NCBI GenBank assembly: GCA_016793415.1 | Contig: JAEUMC010000106.1 | Span: 1 to 5,336, forward strand | Direction: 5' to 3' | Source: Devosia sp. | GTDB lineage: Bacteria; Pseudomonadota; Alphaproteobacteria; Rhizobiales; Devosiaceae | Length of the DNA stretch: 5,336 nt | Part shown: piece by piece, positions 1 to 5,336 of the stretch | How positions within the stretch are numbered: the stretch's first letter is position 1 | Layout: each line of letters begins with the position of its first letter | Made by a program: the position numbers and the translations under genes | Notes under the pieces: generated by a model | What the model saw: only the letters and a program-made list of their open reading frames with translations | What the model was told of the DNA's origin: nothing | Databases searched by the model: none

Positions 1-1
1 C

Positions 2-256
2 GACGCCTCGGGCCGGGTCCGTTTCCGGGCCATGAGCGCCGAGAAGGGCGTGTCGCCGGGCACCGTGACGCTCGATCCGCGCGTCGACGAGAAACCGACG
101 CCTCGCCCGGCCGCGCCGGCGCCCACCCCGCCGCAGCCGGAAGAGACCGAACTGCTGGTGCCAGACCCGATCGAGCCGACGGTGATCGTCGAACGGCACG
201 TGAAAGGCGACGCGCCGGGTGATACCGAGAAGTCGGACAAGCCCAAGCCGGAGTAG
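2..256 (+). CDS. 3' end of an unrecognised gene with a proline-rich charged tail (partial)
   Basis: The reading frame is open from the window edge to a TAG stop at 254-256, giving the last 84 residues of a protein whose start lies outside. I do not recognise the family. The first ~28 residues (ending around TVTLDPRVDE) could be the end of a folded domain with short strands. Residues 32-46 are proline/alanine-rich (PTPRPAAPAPTPPQP), and the end is strongly charged (DTEKSDKPKPE). Such a tail is usually a disordered linker or terminus. An internal ATG at 32 would give a 74-residue protein, but the frame stays open upstream and the ATG has no clear ribosome site, so a truncated longer gene is more likely. 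The stop lies 4 nt before moaB, and moaB's GGAG ribosome site overlaps the final codons, which suggests translational coupling in one operon. The frame is supported; the function is unknown. Confidence 0.6.
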   Translation, partial: DASGRVRFRAMSAEKGVSPGTVTLDPRVDEKPTPRPAAPAPTPPQPEETELLVPDPIEPTVIVERHVKGDAPGDTEKSDKPKPE

Positions 257-260
257 CCAG

Positions 261-797
261 ATGTTCAAGTCCGAGCTCGACCAGAGCAAGCCGTTCACGC
301 CGTTGTCGATCGCCGTGCTGGCGGTGTCGGACACGCGGACGCTCGAGACCGATACGGCCGGCGCGCTGCTGAAGTCGCTGATGGAAGCCGACGGACACCG
401 CTGCTTCGAGCGGGCCGTGGTGCGCGACGACATCCACCAGATCCGCGCCAAGGTGACGGAGTGGGTGGTGAACGCCGAGGTCGACGCCATCATCACCACC
501 GGCGGCACCGGTTTTTCCGGCCGCGACGTGACCCCCGAAGCGCTTGAGCCGCTGTTCCAGAAGCGGATGGACGGGTTCTCGGTGCTGTTCCATCAGTATT
601 CGTCGACCACGGTGGGCACCTCGACACTGCAGTCGCGCGCCACCGGTGGGCTGATCGGCGAGACCTTCGTGTTCGTGCTCCCCGGCTCGCGCGGCGCCTG
701 CCGCGATGCCTGGGAAGGGATCCTGCGCGCCCAGCTCGACAACCGGCACAAGCCCTGCAATTTCGTCGAACTGATGCCGCGGCTGGCCGAGCGCTGA
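261..797 (+). CDS. moaB: Molybdenum cofactor biosynthesis protein MoaB (MoaB/Mog family)
   Basis: The product is a 178-residue cytosolic protein of the MoaB/Mog molybdopterin-binding family, close to the ~170 residues of E. coli MoaB. Family motifs are visible in order: AVSDTR (21-26) after the first strand; TTGGTGFSGRDVTPEA (79-94), the central glycine-rich loop and the DVTPEA segment that contact molybdopterin; and LPGSRGAC (140-147) near the C-terminus. The family acts late in molybdenum cofactor synthesis. Mog adenylylates molybdopterin before molybdate insertion; the role of MoaB is less certain and may be the same in genomes lacking Mog. The start at 261 is chosen because GGAG at 250-253 sits 7 nt upstream and the protein then matches family length. 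A longer frame from 219 would overlap the previous gene and add an Arg/Ser-rich stretch unlike MoaB. The next small gene starts 4 nt after the stop. Assignment to MoaB rather than MogA rests on length and overall look. Confidence 0.93.
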   Translation: MFKSELDQSKPFTPLSIAVLAVSDTRTLETDTAGALLKSLMEADGHRCFERAVVRDDIHQIRAKVTEWVVNAEVDAIITTGGTGFSGRDVTPEALEPLFQKRMDGFSVLFHQYSSTTVGTSTLQSRATGGLIGETFVFVLPGSRGACRDAWEGILRAQLDNRHKPCNFVELMPRLAER

Positions 798-801
798 GCC
801 G

Positions 802-978
802 ATGAAGATCCCCCTCACCCGCAAGCAGATCGCCCCGCGTAACGCCGCCGCCAAGGCGCTGCGCGAAGGGCAGTTCCAGCCCAAGGTCGAGGAGGATCCC
901 AAGGTCTACAAGCGCAAGAAGAAGCACAAGACCGATCCGGTGCTTGACGCCGAAAAGCAGGACGGCGAACTCGAGTAA
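802..978 (+). CDS. Small basic protein resembling ribosome-rescue factor ArfA
   Basis: A 58-residue frame runs from ATG 802 to TAA 976-978, starting 4 nt after the moaB stop. It has no strong Shine-Dalgarno, so it probably depends on coupling with moaB. It is very rich in Lys/Arg in the middle (YKRKKKHK, residues 36-43) and acidic at both sides of that patch. Residues 14-42 show the order seen in ArfA: N-A-x-x-x-A-L, then F-x-x-K-V-E (25-30), then Y-x-R-K-x-K-H. E. coli ArfA has DNAIEALL, LFRQRVEKN and YMRKGKHG in the same order. Known ArfA binds stalled ribosomes: its basic C-terminal part enters the empty mRNA channel and it recruits RF2 to release the peptide. The ArfA GKGS stretch before the tyrosine is replaced here by DPKV, and ArfA is best known from gamma- and betaproteobacteria, so the match is tentative. 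The coding status is supported by position and composition; the function is inferred from pattern alone. Confidence 0.62.
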   Translation: MKIPLTRKQIAPRNAAAKALREGQFQPKVEEDPKVYKRKKKHKTDPVLDAEKQDGELE

Positions 979-1016
979 CCACCGTTCGGTTAACTACTGG
1001 AATTTGCTGACTTCAA

Positions 1017-1086
1017 GTTCATCCTGAGATTCCGGCGGCGTCGCGAAGCCCTTCCAAAAACACGTTCATTTCGTATTCAGGCGACG
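1017..1086. promoter_or_regulatory. Pair of imperfect direct repeats, possible operator
   Basis: Two copies of a ~23-nt unit lie 47 bp apart: GTTCAT-N6-ATTC-C-GGCGGCG at 1017-1040 and GTTCAT-N5-ATTC-A-GGCGACG at 1064-1086. Outside the central gap they agree at 16 of 18 positions. In the second copy TTCAT (1065) and TTCAG (1076) are 11 bp apart, one helical turn, an arrangement typical of sites for OmpR/PhoB-type response regulators. That a regulator binds here, and which one, is inference; I do not recognise a specific consensus. Confidence 0.35.
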
Positions 1087-1099
1087 CAATTCAATTGCG
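1085..1099. repeat. 15-bp odd palindrome upstream of lemA
   Basis: The sequence CGCAATT-C-AATTGCG is a perfect inverted repeat with 7-nt arms around one central base. It abuts the second direct repeat (1064-1086). Its size and symmetry fit a dimeric repressor site, but it lacks the long stem and T run of a terminator. Function unknown. Confidence 0.4.
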
Positions 1100-1181
1100 A
1101 TGCCAACGCTCCGGTGCCACCTTGCAGCACTTGAGGGTCTTTGTTGGTCGCGCTTGCGAGGCCGGATCGTCTCACGACTTT

Positions 1182-1198
1182 CCTGAAAGCGCTTCAGG
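1182..1198 (+). other. Small hairpin just upstream of the lemA ribosome site
   Basis: CCTGAA (1182-1187) and TTCAGG (1193-1198) can pair around the 5-nt loop AGCGC. The hairpin ends 11 nt before the GGAGGG of lemA and has no T run, so it is not a terminator. It could affect lemA mRNA stability or ribosome loading, or be chance. Confidence 0.25.
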
Positions 1199-1209
1199 AC
1201 GTCACATGC

Positions 1210-1215
1210 GGAGGG
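1210..1215 (+). promoter_or_regulatory. Ribosome binding site of lemA
   Basis: GGAGGG lies 4 nt before the ATG at 1220 and is the strongest Shine-Dalgarno in the window. It fixes the lemA start. Confidence 0.7.
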
Positions 1216-1219
1216 CTCC

Positions 1220-1777
1220 ATGACTGGGTTGATCATTCTGGCGATCGTCGTCGCCGCGATCGGCTACGCGATCTTCGTCTACAACGATCTGGTGTCGAAG
1301 CGGCAGCTCAAGGAAGAGGGCTGGTCGGGCATCGATGTGCAGCTGAAGCGCCGCACCGACATGATCCCCAACCTGATGGAAACGGTGAAAGGCTATATGG
1401 GCCACGAGCGTGAAACGCTCGAAGCCGTCACCCAGGCCCGCGCTGCCGCCACTGCCGGCGCCAATGCCGGTCCGGCCGAGCGCAGTGCGCTCGAAGGCGC
1501 CTTGTCCGGAGCATTGGGAAAGCTCCTCGCCATCGCCGAGGCCTATCCGGACCTCAAGGCCAACACCACGTTCCTCGAATTCCAGAGCGCGCTGCAGAAC
1601 GTCGAAGACGAAATCCAGCTGGCGCGCCGCTACTACAACGGCTCGGTGCGCAACCTGAACACGGCGGTCGAGAGCTTCCCCTCCAACGTCGTCGCCAATG
1701 CCTTCAAGTTCGAGAAGGCCGAGTATTTCGAGCTGGAGAACGAGGCCGACCGCGCCGTGCCTTCGGTGAAATTCTGA
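1220..1777 (+). CDS. lemA: LemA family envelope protein
   Basis: The 185-residue product is a typical LemA protein in length and sequence. It has one N-terminal membrane segment (about residues 3-20), then YNDLVSKRQLKEEGWSGIDV (21-40), the invariant QLKRRTDMIPNL block (41-52), VKGYMGHERETLE (56-68), an Ala/Gly-rich loop (about 75-100), AEAYPDLKAN (106-115), the ARRYYNGSVRNLN block (135-147) and a P-S-N-x-x-A-x-x-F-x-F segment (154-165). The rest is expected to fold as a helical bundle outside the cytoplasm, anchored by the N-terminal helix. The biochemical role of LemA is not established; the family is often found beside DUF2207 or TPM-domain membrane proteins, as here. The start at 1220 is supported by GGAGGG at 1210-1215, 4 nt upstream, and by the membrane helix beginning directly after it. 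The DUF2207 gene begins 7 nt after the stop, so the two are probably cotranscribed. Confidence 0.95.
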   Translation: MTGLIILAIVVAAIGYAIFVYNDLVSKRQLKEEGWSGIDVQLKRRTDMIPNLMETVKGYMGHERETLEAVTQARAAATAGANAGPAERSALEGALSGALGKLLAIAEAYPDLKANTTFLEFQSALQNVEDEIQLARRYYNGSVRNLNTAVESFPSNVVANAFKFEKAEYFELENEADRAVPSVKF

Positions 1778-1784
1778 CTACAAC

Positions 1785-3833
1785 ATGAGCATCGAGCGAG
1801 TGGCCACCCCCCTCCCAGCCTCCCCCACAAGGGGGGAGGCGCCGAGCGGAGGCCGTGGCGCCATCGAGCCCAGGCACCGGCCCGCACCTCCCCCCTTGTG
1901 GGGGAGACCGGGAGGGGAGTGGCAGCACGCGCTGACGGTGGTCATCGCCCTCCTCGCCCTGCTCTTCGCCCTGCCCGCCAGCGCCCGCGAAACCATCACC
2001 TCGTTCTCATCCGCCGTCACCCTCAACACCGATGGCTCGGTCGACGTCATCGAAACCATCGAGGTCAATGCCGAGGGCTATGAGATCCGCCGCGGCATCT
2101 ATCGCGACATCCCGCTGATCCTGATCAATCCCGACAATTCACGGCTGCGCTCCGACCTCACGGTCAAGACGGTGCTGCGCGACGGCCGGGCCGAGCCCTA
2201 TTCGCTCGAGAATATCGGGGCGGGGTTCAAGCGCATCCGCATCGGTGATGCCGATGTGCTGCTGAACTATGGCCAGCACAAGTACACCATCCACTACTCG
2301 ATGAGCCGGATGGGCCGCAGTTTTGCCGATCACGACGAGCTGTTCTGGAACGCCACCGGCAATTACTGGAACTTTCCGATCGACCAGGCCGTCACCTCGA
2401 TCACCCTGCCCAGGGGCGCGGTGATCGACCGGCTGGTCGGCTATACCGGTGCCGTCGGCTCGACGGAGCAGGCCGTCACCATCACGCGCACCTCCGACAA
2501 TACGGCAATCTTCCGGGTGAACCGACCGCTGGCTTCAGGAGAAGGCGTCAGCGTGGCGGCATCGTTTCAGAAGGGGATCCTCGCCGAGCCGCAAGGGCTG
2601 GACCGGCTGCTCTACTGGCTGAGCGACCATCGCGACATCGTGGTGCCCGGCATCGCAGTCGGCCTGGTACTGCTCTACAACCTCATCGCCTGGAGCGCTG
2701 TGGGACGTGACCCGAAGAAGGGCACGATCATTCCGCTGTTTCACCCGCCCAAGGGGTTCTCGCCGGGGCTCGCCGAGTATGTGGACGGCATGGGGTGGCA
2801 GAAGAGCGGCTGGACCGCCTTCACCGCCTCGATCTTCGATCTCGGCGTCAAGGGCCTGGTGAAGATCGACAACCCCGGCAAGATGCTGAGCGTCACGGTG
2901 ACCGGCAAGGCCCCGCCGGACGACCTCGGCCCCGCCGAGCGCCTGCTGTTCGACTACTTCAAGTCCCAGGGCAAGGTGACGGTCAACACCACCACCGGTC
3001 CCAAACTGAACGAGACGCGCGGCCAGTTCGTCTCGGCCATCGAGACCGAGAACCGGGCGGTCTATTTCCGCAACAATACCGGCTACGTGCTGGTGGGCAT
3101 CGCGTTCTCCGTGGCGATCCTTCTCGCCATGGTGGTGTTCGACCTGATCGACCCGGTGACGCTGGTGTTCGCCGGCGTCGGGGCGCTGTTCCTCGGCATT
3201 CTCAGCGGCGTGCTCAGGGGGCTGTGGCGCAGTCCGATCATCGCCAAGATCGTCTTCGCGGTGTGGGCGCTGATCTTCGGCAGCAACCTGTTCGGCGCGG
3301 CGGCAAGCTTCCTCAGCGAGTTCCGCCCGGATGTGGCGCTGCTCGGCGCCGCCTCGATCATCTTCATCAACGTGATGTTCGCCGTGCTGATGCGGGCGCC
3401 GACGGTGCAGGGTCGCAAGGTCATGGACCAGCTCGACGGCTTCAAGATGTACATGAACACGGCCGAGAAGAACCGGCTGAACATGACCGACGAACCGCCG
3501 ATGACGGTGGAGCGCTTCGAGCGCATCCTGCCTTACGCCATCGCACTGGGCGTCGAGAAACCGTGGTCGGAGCATTTCGAAGCGGAGCTGGCTCGGAACG
3601 CGGTCGCCGGCGCGCAAGGCAGCAGCTATTCGCCCGGCTTCTATAGCGGTCGTGACTGGTCGAGCAGTTCGGGCGGCTTTGCCAATTCGGTGTCATCGGT
3701 GGCATCAGGGATGAGCGCCGCTATGGTCGCTGCGCAGCCGAGTTCGTCGTCAGGCTCGGGCTTTTCCAGTGGCGGCGGTGGGGGCGGCGGCTCGGGTGGT
3801 GGCGGCGGCGGTGGAGGCGGCGGCGGGTGGTAG
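1785..3833 (+). CDS. DUF2207 domain-containing membrane protein with Gly-rich tail
   Basis: The product is 682 residues. Residues 49-67 form a signal peptide (HALTVVIALLALLFALPASA, likely cleaved after Ala67). A DUF2207-type extracytoplasmic domain follows (about 70-285); its IRRGIYRDIPL segment (101-111) and DELFWNATGNYWNFPID (184-200) are hallmarks of the family. There is a membrane helix at about 286-305, a cytosolic domain (about 306-430) and a cluster of four hydrophobic segments (about 434-453, 459-478, 488-508, 517-536). The C-terminal part is soluble (about 540-605) and ends in a Ser/Gly tail with 18 glycines in the last 20 residues, finishing in Trp. The family's function is unknown; it is often encoded beside lemA and presumed to act in the envelope. 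The ATG at 1785 lies 7 nt after the lemA stop without a clear ribosome site. Residues ~6-46 are encoded by a palindromic repeat element, so the N-terminus is abnormal. In-frame TTG 1896 and GTG 1938 are weaker alternatives. Confidence 0.88.
   Translation: MSIERVATPLPASPTRGEAPSGGRGAIEPRHRPAPPPLWGRPGGEWQHALTVVIALLALLFALPASARETITSFSSAVTLNTDGSVDVIETIEVNAEGYEIRRGIYRDIPLILINPDNSRLRSDLTVKTVLRDGRAEPYSLENIGAGFKRIRIGDADVLLNYGQHKYTIHYSMSRMGRSFADHDELFWNATGNYWNFPIDQAVTSITLPRGAVIDRLVGYTGAVGSTEQAVTITRTSDNTAIFRVNRPLASGEGVSVAASFQKGILAEPQGLDRLLYWLSDHRDIVVPGIAVGLVLLYNLIAWSAVGRDPKKGTIIPLFHPPKGFSPGLAEYVDGMGWQKSGWTAFTASIFDLGVKGLVKIDNPGKMLSVTVTGKAPPDDLGPAERLLFDYFKSQGKVTVNTTTGPKLNETRGQFVSAIETENRAVYFRNNTGYVLVGIAFSVAILLAMVVFDLIDPVTLVFAGVGALFLGILSGVLRGLWRSPIIAKIVFAVWALIFGSNLFGAAASFLSEFRPDVALLGAASIIFINVMFAVLMRAPTVQGRKVMDQLDGFKMYMNTAEKNRLNMTDEPPMTVERFERILPYAIALGVEKPWSEHFEAELARNAVAGAQGSSYSPGFYSGRDWSSSSGGFANSVSSVASGMSAAMVAAQPSSSSGSGFSSGGGGGGGSGGGGGGGGGGGW
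1801..1924. repeat. Palindromic repeat element inside the 5' end of the DUF2207 gene
   Basis: Two inverted arms, 1801-1842 and 1884-1924, match at all but about five positions including one gap, around a 41-nt spacer. Each arm has its own hairpin: GCCTCCCCC (1818-1826) with GGGGGAGGC (1832-1840) on the left, and CTCCCCC with GGGGGAG around TTGT on the right (about 1888-1906). Short elements built on CTCCCCC-ACAAG-GGGGGAG are, from general experience, scattered in alphaproteobacterial genomes, mostly between genes; I could not check copy number. No protein is encoded for its movement, so it would be a REP- or MITE-like non-autonomous element. GAGTGGC occurs at both ends (1798-1804 and 1917-1923) and could be a target duplication, though it partly overlaps the inverted arms. 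The element is open in the host gene's frame and encodes Pro/Gly/Arg-rich residues. Confidence 0.8.
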
Positions 3834-3971
3834 CGCCCCCGGTTTTGCTCTCCTGTCCCGGTCCAAAGATACCCCGCGCCGGTCTATCGGATGAGGACGC
3901 GCACCCCGCAATGGACAATCTCCCCTGCCCTTGCTAGGCAAACCGCGCTTTCAAACGCCCGGTCTTAAGAG
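3834..3971. other. Intergenic region between the DUF2207 gene and glyS
   Basis: This is 138 bp without a convincing frame. It should hold the end of the lemA operon and possibly a glyS promoter. The only candidate I could assemble is TGGACA (3912-3917), a 17-nt spacer and TAGGCA (3935-3940), with a poor -10, so I do not call it. TTGC-TAG-GCAA at 3931-3941 is a short inverted repeat. No GC stem followed by a T run is seen. The purines AAGAG directly abut the glyS ATG, which is too close for a standard ribosome site. Confidence 0.5.
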
Positions 3972-5336
3972 ATGCCCGAACTCCTCGTCGAACTGTTCTC
4001 GGAAGAAATCCCTGCGCGCATGCAGCGCAAGGCCGCCGAGGACCTGAAGAAGGCCGTGACCAATGCGCTGGTCGATGCCGGCCTCGTCTACGAGGGCGCC
4101 AAGGCGTTCGTCACGCCGCGCCGGCTGGCGCTGACCGTGACCGGGCTGCCGGCCCGTTCGCCGGACACGCGCGAAGAGCGCAAGGGCCCGCGCGTCGGCT
4201 CGCCGCAGCAGGCGATCGACGGCTTCCTCAAGGCCGCGGGGCTCAGCTCGATCGAGCAAGCCAAGATCGAGAGCGATCCGAAAAAGGGCGAGTTCTATGT
4301 CGCCCATATCGACAAGGCAGGCGCCGAGGCCACCGACATCCTCGCAACGCTCCTGCCCAAGGTGATCACCGGCTTCGACTGGCCGAAATCCATGCAGTGG
4401 GGCAATGGCGGGCTGACCTGGGTGCGGCCGCTGCGCGCCATCACCGCGACCTTCGGCACCGACAACGACGAGCCTGTCGTCATCCCATTCAAATCCAACA
4501 CTGTCGCCTCGGGCCAGACCACCTTCGGCCACCGCTTCCTCGCGCCAGACGCGATCCGGGTGAAGCGCTTCGACGATTACGTGCAGGCGCTGGAGAAGGC
4601 CAAGGTCGTGCTCGACATCGACCGGCGCAAGGAAATCATCAAGGCCGATGCCGACAACCTCGCCTTCGCGCAGGGGCTGAGCGTCATCCACGACGAAGGC
4701 CTGCTGGAAGAGGTCGCCGGCCTCGTCGAGTGGCCGGTGGTGATGATGGGGTCTTTCGACCCGGCCTTCCTCGAAGTGCCCGAGGAAGTGATCATCGCCA
4801 CCATCCGCGCCAACCAGAAGTGCTTCTGCTTGCGCGACAGTTCGGGGAAGCTCGCGCCGTTCTTCATCATCACCTCGAACCAGATTGCGGCCGATGGCGG
4901 CAAGACCATCGTCGCCGGCAACGAGCGCGTCATCCGAGCCCGCCTGTCGGATGCCCGGTTCTTCTACCAGACCGACCTGGCGCTGCCGCTCGAGCATGGC
5001 CTGCCCAAGCTCGAGGAAAGCGTGTTCCACGCCAAGCTGGGCACGCAGTTCCAGCGCGTCGAGCGGCTGGTGAAGCTCTCGGGCGAGATCGCCCCCAAGG
5101 TCGGGGCCAACCCTGACCTCGCCAAGCGCGCCGCGATGCTGGCCAAGGCCGACCTCACCACCGGCATGGTCGGCGAGTTCCCTGAACTGCAGGGCATCAT
5201 CGGCCGTTACTATGCGTTGGCGCAGGGCGAGCCGCTGGCCATCGCCAATGCCATTGCCGACCACTACAAGCCGCTCGGCCCCACCGACCTGGTGCCCGGC
5301 GAGCCGGTCGCCATTGCGGTGGCGCTGGCCGACAAG
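3972..5336 (+). CDS. glyS: Glycyl-tRNA synthetase beta subunit (partial, 3' end outside window)
   Basis: The frame is open from ATG 3972 to the window edge, 455 codons of a protein usually near 700 residues in this family. GlyS is the tRNA-recognising subunit of the alpha2beta2 glycyl-tRNA synthetase, which charges tRNA-Gly in the cytoplasm; the catalytic subunit GlyQ is not in this window. Family segments in order: [14 protein letters not shown] (4-17), TPRRLAL (48-54), RKGPRVG (70-76), FGHRFL (185-190), [19 protein letters not shown] in the mid-region, NQKCF (281-285), RLSDARFFY (324-332) and [17 protein letters not shown] (392-408), which belongs to the HD-like region. Start 3972 is supported by the family N-terminus [14 protein letters not shown], though no well-spaced Shine-Dalgarno is seen. 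The gene lies 138 bp after the DUF2207 gene, so it may have its own promoter. No frameshift is visible. Confidence 0.97.
   Translation, partial: MPELLVELFSEEIPARMQRKAAEDLKKAVTNALVDAGLVYEGAKAFVTPRRLALTVTGLPARSPDTREERKGPRVGSPQQAIDGFLKAAGLSSIEQAKIESDPKKGEFYVAHIDKAGAEATDILATLLPKVITGFDWPKSMQWGNGGLTWVRPLRAITATFGTDNDEPVVIPFKSNTVASGQTTFGHRFLAPDAIRVKRFDDYVQALEKAKVVLDIDRRKEIIKADADNLAFAQGLSVIHDEGLLEEVAGLVEWPVVMMGSFDPAFLEVPEEVIIATIRANQKCFCLRDSSGKLAPFFIITSNQIAADGGKTIVAGNERVIRARLSDARFFYQTDLALPLEHGLPKLEESVFHAKLGTQFQRVERLVKLSGEIAPKVGANPDLAKRAAMLAKADLTTGMVGEFPELQGIIGRYYALAQGEPLAIANAIADHYKPLGPTDLVPGEPVAIAVALADK

Larger units (their letters stand above)
979..1219. other. Intergenic region with putative control sequences upstream of lemA
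   Basis: This is 241 bp between the small gene behind moaB and lemA, visibly richer in A and T than the flanking genes. I see no convincing coding frame in it; a 90-residue frame starting at 1141 overlaps lemA in another frame and is rejected. It contains the direct repeats at 1017-1040 and 1064-1086, the odd palindrome at 1085-1099 and the hairpin at 1182-1198, listed separately. No strong -35/-10 pair could be picked by eye, although the lemA promoter should lie here. No clear intrinsic terminator for the moaB unit is seen: the only hairpin after the stop (TAACC/GGTTA, 976-992) has no T run. Confidence 0.6.

Noticed and set aside
493..927. 144-residue minus-strand frame across moaB and the small gene
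   Set aside because: Arg/Ala-rich shadow translation of moaB, with no motif or ribosome site.
976..992. Possible terminator after the small gene (TAACC/GGTTA)
   Set aside because: Only a 5-bp AT-rich stem, partly in the stop codon, with no T run.
1141..1413. 90-residue + strand frame starting before lemA
   Set aside because: Its second half is a shifted reading of lemA, and its TTG-region start has no support. The GGAGGG clearly serves lemA.
2535..3617. 360-residue open frame on the minus strand
   Set aside because: Antisense to the DUF2207 gene, with a His/Arg/Asp-rich composition typical of an out-of-frame translation.
2795..3646. 283-residue + strand frame overlapping the DUF2207 gene
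   Set aside because: Extremely Arg-rich composition and complete nesting inside a well-supported gene show that it is a shadow frame.
3838..3865. Possible terminator after the DUF2207 gene (CCGG...CCGG)
   Set aside because: The 4-bp stem is self-complementary with a long loop and is not followed by T residues.
3912..3940. Possible glyS promoter TGGACA-17-TAGGCA
   Set aside because: The -35 is acceptable but the -10 matches only two of six consensus positions, so it is not better than chance.
3951..5264. 437-residue open frame on the minus strand
   Set aside because: It lies wholly antisense to glyS, whose family motifs are unmistakable. Long antisense frames are expected in GC-rich DNA, and its translation shows no recognisable domain.

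Overview
The window is GC-rich DNA with the codon use and gene content of an alphaproteobacterium. The best guess is the order Hyphomicrobiales (a Devosia-like or rhizobium-like lineage), judged from the GlyS, MoaB and LemA/DUF2207 sequences by eye; no database search was possible. All genes that can be supported read on the + strand. No rRNA, tRNA, CRISPR array or transposase gene is visible.

Layout. (1) Positions 2-256 are the 3' end of an unrecognised gene with a proline-rich, charged tail. (2) moaB (261-797), a molybdenum-cofactor protein, starts 4 nt after that stop, with its Shine-Dalgarno inside the preceding gene's last codons. (3) A very small gene (802-978, 58 aa) follows 4 nt later. 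It is very basic and resembles the ArfA family of ribosome-rescue factors. These three genes look like one transcription unit. (4) A 241-bp AT-richer intergenic region (979-1219) carries a pair of imperfect direct repeats, a 15-bp odd palindrome and a small hairpin, and probably holds the control region of the next operon. (5) lemA (1220-1777) is followed after 7 nt by a large DUF2207-family membrane protein gene (1785-3833); this is a common bacterial gene pair. (6) A 138-bp intergenic region precedes glyS, the beta subunit of tetrameric glycyl-tRNA synthetase (3972 to the window edge; 455 residues, C-terminus missing). glyQ is not in the window.

The most unusual feature is a ~124-bp palindromic repeat element (1801-1924) lying inside the first codons of the DUF2207 gene. 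It has two ~41-nt inverted arms, each with its own hairpin, and it stays open in the gene's frame. It would add about 40 Pro/Gly/Arg-rich residues in front of an otherwise ordinary signal peptide. The second item worth a look is the ArfA-like small gene behind moaB.

Functionally the window is mostly housekeeping: cofactor synthesis, translation (GlyS and possibly a ribosome-rescue factor) and a two-gene envelope module (LemA plus DUF2207). I do not see a clear new defence, mobile or secretion system.
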